Shown in pieces: positions 1-5,992 of a DNA stretch of 11,385 bases. The position numbers were made by a program, and so were the translations under genes. How positions within the stretch are numbered: the first letter of the stretch is position 1; each line of letters opens with the position of its first letter. Below the pieces are notes generated by a model. It did not search any database, was not told where the DNA came from, and saw only the letters and a program-made list of their open reading frames with translations. Source of the DNA: Clostridia bacterium (GTDB taxonomy: Bacteria > Bacillota > Clostridia > Oscillospirales > SIG627); contig JAFQUW010000001.1 of the NCBI GenBank assembly GCA_017408325.1, positions 1 to 11,385 on the forward strand, read 5' to 3'.

Positions 1-192
1 GCAGGGACTTGAACCCTAAGAGGGCTTGCGGCGTGAAACGAGACAGTCCGGGGGACTGTCGAGTAGCCGCAAGGTGTGCAGACGGCGCGGATGCGCCGTC
101 AAGCAGGGCGGATTTGCTCTGCAAAGCCGCGTCCCGTCTCTCGCACCAAACAAAAAACAGTCACCTTCGGTGGCTGTTTTTTTGTTTGGTGC
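1..192. repeat. Composite palindromic element starting with a tRNA T-arm look-alike
   Basis: This gene-free stretch is built from successive inverted repeats. On the minus strand, bases 18 to 2 form a perfect T-arm: stem TAGGG, loop TTCAAGT, stem CCCTG. Then follow an outer stem CTTGCGGC (25-32) with GCCGCAAG (66-73), enclosing GACAGTCC (42-49) with GGACTGTC (53-60). Next are GACGGCGC (81-88) with GCGCCGTC (93-100), and a weaker GCAGGGC (103-109) with GCTCTGC (116-122). It ends in the long hairpin at 143-192. No tRNA body accompanies the T-arm inside the window; an acceptor end would lie left of base 1. Open frames across it are best read as by-products of the palindromes. It resembles a mobile or dispersed non-coding element attached to a tRNA end, but that is inference and the left boundary is not visible. 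Confidence 0.6.
143..192. terminator. Long hairpin with A-tract and T-tract, terminator-like in both directions
   Basis: The arms 143-165 and 169-192 pair almost completely: outer GCACCAAAC with GTTTGGTGC, a run of six A opposite seven T (one bulged T), and inner CAGTCACC with GGTGGCTG closing a TTC loop. Read on the plus strand, the inner stem is followed by seven T. Read on the minus strand, it is followed by six T. It can therefore stop transcription from either side. The outer GCACCAAA/TTTGGTGC extension is longer than an ordinary terminator and makes it the right end of the composite element. Confidence 0.7.
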
Positions 193-195
193 AAC

Positions 196-370
196 GAAAT
201 TTGCCCTTCGGGCAAGTGAAATAGCTTCGCTGTGAAATATTTGCTTCGCAAATGTGAAATATTCGCTTGCGCGAATGTGGGCAAATTTTATTTCACATCG
301 AACGAAGTGAGATATTTCACAATTCACGAAGTGAATGATTTCATATTCGGCGTAAGACGAATATTTCACT
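196..370. repeat. Mirrored array of small hairpins with GTGAAATA / TATTTCAC spacers
   Basis: The left half alternates tiny hairpins with a TTC or TTGC loop and the spacer GTGAAATA. Hairpins: TTGCCC-TTC-GGGCAA at 201-215, AGC-TTC-GCT at 223-231, ATTTGC-TTC-GCAAAT at 239-253, ATTCGC-TTGC-GCGAAT at 261-276. Spacers: 216, 232 and 254. The right half has the complementary spacer TATTTCAC at 289, 313 and 362, plus a variant ATTTCAT at 338, and hairpins with the complementary loop, such as ATTCAC-GAA-GTGAAT at 322-336. In addition AAATTTGCCC (197-206) pairs with GGGCAAATTT (279-288). The region is non-coding and lies directly upstream of the NERD gene promoter. Its function is unknown; CRISPR is excluded. 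Confidence 0.75.
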
Positions 371-389
371 AAAAACTCCCCCACCTTGT

Positions 390-418
390 TTGACAGACAA
401 ACGGTTTTGTGACATAAT
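390..418 (+). promoter_or_regulatory. SigA-type promoter for the NERD-domain gene
   Basis: TTGACA at 390-395 is followed by a 17-base spacer and CATAAT at 413-418. TGTG at 408-411 gives a TGTGN extended -10. Transcription should start near 425, about 38 bases before the start codon. It is the only convincing promoter in the left intergenic region. Confidence 0.75.
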
Positions 419-462
419 GGTCTCAAAGGCATAACACAAAACGCCCAAAGGAGGATTTTCAA

Positions 463-1770
463 ATGGATGCACGCGAAGTTTACAAACAGTTGACTAGCGT
501 TGACATTAACAAACAGATGCAAATTTGGGATGAACGCGGAAAGGGTTATTACGGCGAATATCTTCTCTTTTGCGAACTGTATAAATCCGTTCCCGGTTGT
601 GCAAAGATCTTGATGAACTTAAATCTTCCCGTGAGCGAATCAAGTTCCACAGAAGTAGATTTGATCCTAATTCACGAAACGGGTCTTTACGTTTTTGAAA
701 TCAAGCATTTCAAAGGAACGATTTACGGAAAGGATACCGATCCAATTTGGACGCAGTATTTCCGAACCGTGAAAAACAACACCTTCAAAAACCCCGTCTT
801 ACAAAACAGCTACCACATCGACGCATTAAAAAAGTTGTTCCCGGAAATCCCGATTCATTCCTGCATTGTTTTCACAAACTCGGACTGCGATATTCGCGTA
901 AAGCAATCGAACACAAACATCAGCATTTGCCGATTGATCGACATCCCTCAGGTGCTCGGCCATCGATTTAAAAGCAATGAAAATCTGTATACAATGGAAA
1001 CCATTGATACGATATTCCAAAAACTGTCCGCCTTTTCCCAAATGAAAGCCCCTGTCATCATCGATGAAAAAGAGCAGGACTTTTTCGCTTGGGTCGAGCC
1101 CGCGATTCGCAAACTGGAAGAAGGAAAAGCGGAACTAGAAAACGAAAAAAATCTTTTGAAATCAACTTCAGCAAAATTGAAGAAAGCGAGAGTGGTCGGC
1201 ATTGTTTCGAATATCCTCATTGCCATCCTCTGTATCGCCCTCTCCTTTTTCATCTCCTTCGGCATCATCAAAAATGCCAAAGATGAATTCGACACCGAAC
1301 TGAACGAAAGCAAAGCCGCCTTTCAGACCGAACTCAATCAATTCAAACAAAACTTTTTGCACGTTGATGAAATCGACAACGATTCGATTCGCCAGTTGAA
1401 TTCCTTTGTGGATGTTTCAAACGTTCGTCTTTCTCCCGTCGCCGATAGCATCGTTTCATTTTCCGCGAGAATCTCCGTAACAACCGATGTGTATGGGATC
1501 GCTTTAACTGAAAATTCAAAATATATTGTGATGACCTCCTCCGGCAAAGTCTATGAATACAATGTTTTCGGAGATCATCTAAAATACAATCAATACAACA
1601 ATAGACTTGGAAAAGGAATTCGAAGTTATGGCGATTTGAATCCGGCACAGTTTTTCTTGAATGCCAACGACATTACCTATATCAAACTCACGGGCATCGA
1701 CGTGTTTAAACTAAACGCCATCAATACTGTAGTAAAAAGTAATTTGGAAATAGAACTGTATTCAAAATAA
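463..1770 (+). CDS. NERD-domain protein with coiled coils and one membrane segment
   Basis: This 435-residue protein begins with a nuclease-related domain (NERD) at about residues 20-165. The family marks are visible: Gly31-Glu32, Asp66 in EVDLILIHETGLYVFEIK, Glu79-x-Lys81, Trp96 and the NPVLQN block around Gln114. Together these suggest a PD-(D/E)xK-like active site, so nuclease activity is plausible but unproven. A charged, coiled-coil-like stretch follows at about 212-243, a hydrophobic segment at 244-269 is likely the single membrane span, and a second coiled coil lies at about 272-300. The final 130 residues are not recognised. AAAGGAGG at 447-454, 8 bases before ATG, fixes the start. 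Base composition is clearly more A+T-rich than the neighbours, and a repeat element lies upstream; both hint at transfer. A role in defence against foreign DNA is only a guess. The next gene follows after 31 bases. Confidence 0.85.
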   Translation: MDAREVYKQLTSVDINKQMQIWDERGKGYYGEYLLFCELYKSVPGCAKILMNLNLPVSESSSTEVDLILIHETGLYVFEIKHFKGTIYGKDTDPIWTQYFRTVKNNTFKNPVLQNSYHIDALKKLFPEIPIHSCIVFTNSDCDIRVKQSNTNISICRLIDIPQVLGHRFKSNENLYTMETIDTIFQKLSAFSQMKAPVIIDEKEQDFFAWVEPAIRKLEEGKAELENEKNLLKSTSAKLKKARVVGIVSNILIAILCIALSFFISFGIIKNAKDEFDTELNESKAAFQTELNQFKQNFLHVDEIDNDSIRQLNSFVDVSNVRLSPVADSIVSFSARISVTTDVYGIALTENSKYIVMTSSGKVYEYNVFGDHLKYNQYNNRLGKGIRSYGDLNPAQFFLNANDITYIKLTGIDVFKLNAINTVVKSNLEIELYSK

Positions 1771-1771
1771 T
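1744..1771 (+). promoter_or_regulatory. Possible weak promoter for the AIM24-family gene
   Basis: TTGGAA at 1744-1749 and AATAAT at 1766-1771 are separated by 16 bases and end at the stop codon of the NERD gene. The downstream gene has a very different base composition, so a promoter of its own would make sense. It lacks the TGTGN extension seen in the other promoters here. Read-through from the promoter at 390 is equally possible because no terminator lies between the genes. Confidence 0.3.
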
Positions 1772-1801
1772 CTATTCTTCTCTGCCCAAAGGAGGCCTTC
1801 T

Positions 1802-2521
1802 ATGATCCGATACGAAATCGAGGGCGGAAACTTACCCGTCGTCATCTGTTACCCCGAGGCGGGGCAGACGCTCTGTTGCGAGGGCGGTGCAATGAGCTGG
1901 ATGAGCCCGAACATGGTGATGCAGACCACCGCCGGCGGCTTTAAGAAGGCGTTCGGCCGCATGTTTACCGGCGAGAGCATCTTTTTGAACGAATACACTC
2001 CGACGAGCGGCAGCTACGGGCTGATCGCCTTTGCCTCCTCCTTCCCCGGCTCCATCCTCCCCTTTGAGCTCAAGGGGGACGGTCTCATCGTGCAAAAGCA
2101 CAGCTTCCTCGCGATGGAAAAGGGACTGGACCTCTCCGTGTGGTTCCAGAAAAAGTTCTCGCGCGGCTTTTTCGGCGGCGAGGGCTTCATCCTGCAGCGA
2201 GTCAGCGGATGCGGCACCGTGTTTCTTGAGATCGACGGCTACTGCAAGGAATATACGCTGGGTGTCGGAGAGAGCCTTATCCTCGACACGGGCTATCTCG
2301 CGGCGATGAGCGACACCTGCACGATGGACGTCATCACCGTCAAGGGCGCCAAAAACATCTTTTTCGGCGGCGAGGGACTTTTTCACACCCGCGTCACGGG
2401 CCCGGGCCGCGTCTACGTGCAGTCCATGCCCGTCATCAATACGGCGCGCGCCCTCTCCCCCTATCTGCAGATCCACACCGGATCAAACGACGGGGGCATC
2501 AACATCAAACTCGGCGACTGA
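1802..2521 (+). CDS. AIM24 / TIGR00266-family protein
   Basis: This 239-residue protein matches the AIM24 (formerly DUF124, TIGR00266) family, all-beta proteins of unknown biochemical role in bacteria. The diagnostic duplicated block is clear: FFGGEGFILQRVSGCGTVFLE at 123-143 and FFGGEGLFHTRVTGPGRVYVQ at 187-207. The N-terminal region with EGGAMSWM (27-34) is also typical. There is no signal peptide or membrane span, so it is probably cytoplasmic. AAAGGAGG at 1788-1795, 6 bases before ATG, supports the start; the string GCCCAAAGGAGG is shared with the preceding gene. Length is normal for the family. It could be co-transcribed with the NERD gene, but its G+C-rich coding sequence resembles the rest of the chromosome, so the pairing may be accidental. 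A terminator follows directly. Confidence 0.88.
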   Translation: MIRYEIEGGNLPVVICYPEAGQTLCCEGGAMSWMSPNMVMQTTAGGFKKAFGRMFTGESIFLNEYTPTSGSYGLIAFASSFPGSILPFELKGDGLIVQKHSFLAMEKGLDLSVWFQKKFSRGFFGGEGFILQRVSGCGTVFLEIDGYCKEYTLGVGESLILDTGYLAAMSDTCTMDVITVKGAKNIFFGGEGLFHTRVTGPGRVYVQSMPVINTARALSPYLQIHTGSNDGGINIKLGD

Positions 2522-2532
2522 CACAGCGCACC

Positions 2533-2570
2533 AAAAAACACCGACCGTTCTCGGTCGGTGTTTTTCTTTT
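2533..2570. terminator. Two-way terminator between the AIM24-family gene and trkH
   Basis: CACCGACCG (2539-2547) and CGGTCGGTG (2552-2560) form a 9-bp stem with loop TTCT. Six A precede it and TTTTTCTTTT follows, so it serves both the plus-strand gene ending at 2521 and trkH ending at 2576 on the minus strand. Confidence 0.9.
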
Positions 2571-2575
2571 TCCGG

Positions 2576-4027
2576 TTAGCGTTTCTTCCAGGTGGAAACG
2601 GAGCAGGCAACGAGGATCGGAAAGATCTCCAGTCTGCCGAGGAGCATCGCCGCGGAGAGGACGAGCTTTGCAAACGCGGACAGGTGCGCGTAGTTTGCGG
2701 CAGGGCCGACGGAGGCGAGTCCGGGGCCGATGTTGTTGAAGCAGGCGGCCGTCGCGGTAAACGCGCTCTCGAAGTCGATCGGATCCAGACTCACCAGAAT
2801 CAGGATCACGAAGAACAGCACAAAATACACCATCACGTAAACGGCGGTGTTGGAGAGCGTCTGCTCCTCGACCTTCTTGCCCTCCAGCTTGACGACCGAG
2901 ACGCTTCTCGGGTGGACGAGCTTTTGCAGCTCGCGGCGGATGAGCTTGAAGGTGAGGACCACGCGCGAGACCTTCAGTCCGCCGCCCGTGCTGCCGGCCG
3001 AGGCACCGATGAACATCAAAAGGACCAAAAGCGTCTTGGAAAGACCCGGCCAGAGATTGAAATCGGTCGTGGCGTAGCCCGTGGTCGTCATCACGCTCGA
3101 GACCTGGAACGCCGCGTGGCGAAGTGCCTCCGACACGGACGAATACAGCGAGGAGACGTTGACGGCGACGACGGCCGTCACGCCGACGGCGATCGCCGTG
3201 TAGCACCAGAGTTCCGAGCTCTTGAACACCGAGCGCAGTTTCCCGAGCAGGAGCAGATAATACACGTTGAAATTGACGCCGAAGAGGAACATAAAGACGC
3301 AGATGACCCACTGACAATAGGACGAATAACCCGCGATCGAATCTGCCTTGCACCCGAAGCCGCCCGTCCCCGCCGTACCGAAGGTGTGCACGAGACTTTC
3401 AAACAGGTTCATTCCGCCGAAAAGCAGCAGGATCACCTCGGCGGCGGTCATCGCAACGTAGATGAGATACAGAATTTTTGCGGTGTCGCGGATCTTCGGC
3501 ACGAGCTTGCCGATGATGGGGCCCGGCATCTCCGCGCGCATGATGTGGATCGAACGGCCGCCGCCCTCGTTGGGCAGAATCGCCATCACGAAGACCAGAA
3601 CACCCATACCGCCGACCCAGTGCGTGAAGCTGCGCCAGAACAAAAGCCCGTGCGCCATCGCCTCAACGTCCGTCAAAATCGACGCACCCGTGGTGGTAAA
3701 GCCGCTGACCGTCTCAAAGAATGCGTCGACAAACGACGGGATCGCCCCCTCGATCACGAAGGGGAGCGCGCCGAGGGCCGACATACTGAGCCACGCGAGC
3801 GTGACGATCACAAAGCCCTCTCTCGCGTAGAGCGTACGCGAAGTCTTCGCCCGGCGCGCGAGGGTCAAAAGACTGCCGGCGGCAAACGAAAGCGCCGCGC
3901 AGATCAAAAACGAGAGCGCGACGGAACCTTCTCCGTAGCACAGGGCGCACACAAGCGGAAGCAGAAAGAGCAGAGCCTCGATCTGCAAAATGCGCCCGAC
4001 CATATAAAGCACCATTCTGCGGTTCAT
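2576..4027 (-). CDS. trkH: TrkH-type potassium uptake channel subunit
   Basis: This is the membrane pore subunit of a Trk/Ktr potassium uptake system, 483 residues, the usual TrkH length. The four selectivity-filter loops of the SKT superfamily are all visible: TTTGAS (111-116), GTAGTGGFG (217-225), MTTTGYAT (313-320) and NNIGPGL (431-437), each between hydrophobic helices. The segment GASAGSTGGGLKVSRV (341-356) is the typical intramembrane stretch that gates the pore. The start lies 7 bases after the trkA stop, and a weak TGAGG ribosome site (4033-4037) overlaps that stop, which implies translational coupling. The cytoplasmic partner is the TrkA encoded just upstream, which binds nucleotide and controls the channel. 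KtrB is the closest alternative name, but the two-RCK partner favours TrkH. Confidence 0.95.
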   Translation of the reverse strand: MNRRMVLYMVGRILQIEALLFLLPLVCALCYGEGSVALSFLICAALSFAAGSLLTLARRAKTSRTLYAREGFVIVTLAWLSMSALGALPFVIEGAIPSFVDAFFETVSGFTTTGASILTDVEAMAHGLLFWRSFTHWVGGMGVLVFVMAILPNEGGGRSIHIMRAEMPGPIIGKLVPKIRDTAKILYLIYVAMTAAEVILLLFGGMNLFESLVHTFGTAGTGGFGCKADSIAGYSSYCQWVICVFMFLFGVNFNVYYLLLLGKLRSVFKSSELWCYTAIAVGVTAVVAVNVSSLYSSVSEALRHAAFQVSSVMTTTGYATTDFNLWPGLSKTLLVLLMFIGASAGSTGGGLKVSRVVLTFKLIRRELQKLVHPRSVSVVKLEGKKVEEQTLSNTAVYVMVYFVLFFVILILVSLDPIDFESAFTATAACFNNIGPGLASVGPAANYAHLSAFAKLVLSAAMLLGRLEIFPILVACSVSTWKKR

Positions 4028-4034
4028 ACGCGCC

Positions 4035-5396
4035 TCACGCCAAGATGTCGGAAAGATCCGAAAACCGTGCGCCGCCGGGTGCGATGACGATCACGCGGTC
4101 TCCCGCACAGATCACACTCTCGCCCGTGGGAGCGATGCTTTTTCGCTCGCGGACGATGCCCGCGATGAGCACGTTCTTCTTCAGGTTGAGCGACTTTAAG
4201 GGGATTCCGCAGAGGCGCGCGTCGGAGACGACCTTGAACTCCATTGCCTCGACCTTTTCGTCCATCACCTTATACAGAAGTTCGACGTTGCTTCCGCGCG
4301 AATTTTCCAGCGCGCGCACGAAACTGGTGAGCGTGTCGCCGACGAGCTGTTTGGGAGAGATGACGGTGTCAACGCCGAGTTTTTCGGCAAGAGAGGCAAA
4401 CTCCTCGCGGTTGACCTTGGCGATCGTCTTTTTCACGCCACGGCTCGCGGCAAAGATCGACAACAAAATGTTCTCCTCGTCGAATCCCGTCAGGGCGGCG
4501 AAGGCGTCCATCTCACTAAGCCCCTCTTCCAGAAGCAATTCCTGACTTGCGCCGTCTCCGTGGATGACGGTCGCGCGGGGCAGGGCTTCACAGGCCTCCG
4601 CGGCGCGTGCCTCGTCCTTTTCGATGATCTTCACCGACGCGCCGATGGAAAGAAGCAGTTCGGCAAGGTAGAGCGCGGTACGGCTCGCGCCGAGGATCAT
4701 CACCGAACGGGCGCGTCGCTTGAGAAGCGCGAGTTCACGCAAAAACTTCTGAAGTTGGGCAGGCGGCGCAGTGATGCCGATGCGGTCCTGCGACTTCAGC
4801 ACAAAGTTGCCGTCGGGGATATAGACCTCTTCCCCGCGGCGGACGCAGCAGACGAGCACCTGCGCCTCGTATTTTTCTCTCAGGTGGGACAGTGCCATTC
4901 CGTCGAGCGCACTCTCCTCGCCGAGGCGGATCTCGATCATTTCAAACTGGCGGCGCGAGAAGGACTCGATCTTCACCGCCGAGGGGAATTTGTGGATGTT
5001 GAACAGCTCGTGCGCGGCAAGGCGCTCGGGGTTGATCGCCAGATCCAGTTCGAGATTGCGGCGCAAAAAGTCCAGGCTTCGGTCGTTGTACTCCGCCTTG
5101 CGGATGCGCGCGACGGTGTACTTCGCGCCCATCTTCTTGGCGAGGAAACACGCGAGCATATTGAACTCGTCGCTGCCGGTGACCGCAACGAAAATGTCCG
5201 CGTCCGCCGCCCCCGCTTCCTCGAGCACGTCGCTGTCCGCGCCGTTGCCGCAGATGCTCATCACGTCGTGGACGTTGGTGACCTCTTCGAGTACCGAAAC
5301 GTCCGAGTCGATGGCCACGACGTCGTGTCCCTCGTCCACGAGGTTCTTTAAGAGCGTCGCGCCGATCTTTCCGCAACCGACGATCAAAATCTTCAT
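4035..5396 (-). CDS. trkA: TrkA, two-RCK regulatory subunit of potassium uptake
   Basis: This 453-residue cytoplasmic protein has the duplicated RCK layout of TrkA: RCK_N1 (about 1-120), RCK_C1 (about 138-220), RCK_N2 (about 230-350) and RCK_C2 (about 368-453). The first Rossmann fold has an intact GCGKIG at 8-13 and acidic residues after the second strand (AIDSD), the usual NAD(H)-binding signature. In the second, the glycine motif is reduced to GASRTA, so nucleotide binding there may be weaker. By family knowledge a ring of RCK domains docks on TrkH and gates potassium entry. AGGAAG at 5405-5410, 8 bases before ATG, supports the start. It is the first gene of the trkA-trkH operon and is divergent from mgsA. 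Confidence 0.95.
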   Translation of the reverse strand: MKILIVGCGKIGATLLKNLVDEGHDVVAIDSDVSVLEEVTNVHDVMSICGNGADSDVLEEAGAADADIFVAVTGSDEFNMLACFLAKKMGAKYTVARIRKAEYNDRSLDFLRRNLELDLAINPERLAAHELFNIHKFPSAVKIESFSRRQFEMIEIRLGEESALDGMALSHLREKYEAQVLVCCVRRGEEVYIPDGNFVLKSQDRIGITAPPAQLQKFLRELALLKRRARSVMILGASRTALYLAELLLSIGASVKIIEKDEARAAEACEALPRATVIHGDGASQELLLEEGLSEMDAFAALTGFDEENILLSIFAASRGVKKTIAKVNREEFASLAEKLGVDTVISPKQLVGDTLTSFVRALENSRGSNVELLYKVMDEKVEAMEFKVVSDARLCGIPLKSLNLKKNVLIAGIVRERKSIAPTGESVICAGDRVIVIAPGGARFSDLSDILA

Positions 5397-5451
5397 AATA
5401 CGTACTTCCTTTGTCCGTTCAAAAAGTCTTGGGGGATCTTACTATCCTATC

Positions 5452-5479
5452 ATTGTATCACAAAGCAGAAAAAATGCAA
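5452..5479 (-). promoter_or_regulatory. Promoter of the trkA-trkH operon
   Basis: On the minus strand TTGCAT (5479-5474), a 16-base spacer and TACAAT (5457-5452) form the promoter, with TGTG at 5462-5459 as extended -10. The leader would be about 50 bases. The element is an inverted near-copy of the mgsA promoter. Confidence 0.75.
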
Positions 5480-5524
5480 CCGAAAAAACGAAGATTCTCC
5501 CGACACGCACCTTGCGACAAGTTC

Positions 5525-5552
5525 TTGCATTTTTTCCGATTTGTGGTACAAT
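5525..5552 (+). promoter_or_regulatory. Promoter of the mgsA-gpsA operon
   Basis: TTGCAT (5525-5530), a 16-base spacer and TACAAT (5547-5552), with TGTG at 5542-5545 as extended -10. Over 28 bases it differs from the divergent trkA promoter at only 3 positions, including within the spacer. The expected start is near 5559, giving a leader of about 28 bases. Confidence 0.8.
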
Positions 5553-5586
5553 GGCGGTAACAAACATAAACGTATAAAGGTGAATT

Positions 5587-5970
5587 ATGAAAATCGCACT
5601 CATCGCACACGACAAGAAAAAAGACGACATCATCCGTCTCGCCATCGAATACAAGGACGTGCTCGCCGCCCACGAACTCTACGCGACCGGCACCACGGGC
5701 ACGCTGATCATGGGTGAGACGGCCCTTCCCATCCACCGTATGAAATCCGGCCCGCTCGGCGGCGACCAGCAGATCGGTGCAATGCTCGCCGACGGAAACC
5801 TCGATCTGATCATCTTCCTGCGCGATCCCCTCACCGCACAGCCGCACGAGCCGGACGTCTCTGCCCTGCTTCGACTCTGCGACGTGCAGGCGATCCCGCT
5901 CGCCACGAATCTCTCCAGCGCGCGCGTGATGCTCGAAGCGCTCAAAAAGCACGTCTGTTTTGAAGACTGA
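5587..5970 (+). CDS. mgsA: Methylglyoxal synthase
   Basis: The enzyme converts dihydroxyacetone phosphate to methylglyoxal and phosphate, a glycolysis bypass that releases phosphate when sugar phosphates build up. The 127-residue protein contains the signature SGPLGGDQQIGAM with catalytic Asp60, plus His8-Asp9, Asp80, His87 and Asp90. These sit at a constant offset of 11 from His19, Asp20, Asp71, Asp91, His98 and Asp101 of the E. coli enzyme. The block DPLTAQPHEPDVSALLRLC is also strongly conserved. Length fits the short Firmicute forms. AAAGGTGA (5576-5583) supports the ATG. gpsA follows after 22 bases, and it uses the same substrate. Confidence 0.96.
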   Translation: MKIALIAHDKKKDDIIRLAIEYKDVLAAHELYATGTTGTLIMGETALPIHRMKSGPLGGDQQIGAMLADGNLDLIIFLRDPLTAQPHEPDVSALLRLCDVQAIPLATNLSSARVMLEALKKHVCFED

Positions 5971-5992
5971 TCCCACGAAAAGGAGAATTCCC

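Noticed and set aside
1..90. A tRNA gene on the minus strand
   Set aside because: Only the T-arm is convincing. The adjacent bases form other hairpins and lack a D-arm, anticodon arm or acceptor strand.
196..370. CRISPR array
   Set aside because: Units are short hairpins with a constant 8-base connector, the direction flips midway, and there are no unique spacers of regular length or cas genes.
16..522. A 168-residue minus-strand open frame across the repeats
   Set aside because: It runs through the palindromic element, the hairpin array and the NERD promoter, has no ribosome site and no recognisable domain.
2558..4087. A 509-residue plus-strand open frame opposite trkH
   Set aside because: It is a shadow of trkH in high-G+C DNA, with low-complexity Arg/Asp/His-rich translation, and starts inside a terminator.
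5960..5992. ATG at 5960 as the gpsA start
   Set aside because: It lies within the end of mgsA without a ribosome site, whereas TTG 5993 has AAAAGGAG at ideal spacing and begins right before the Rossmann strand.
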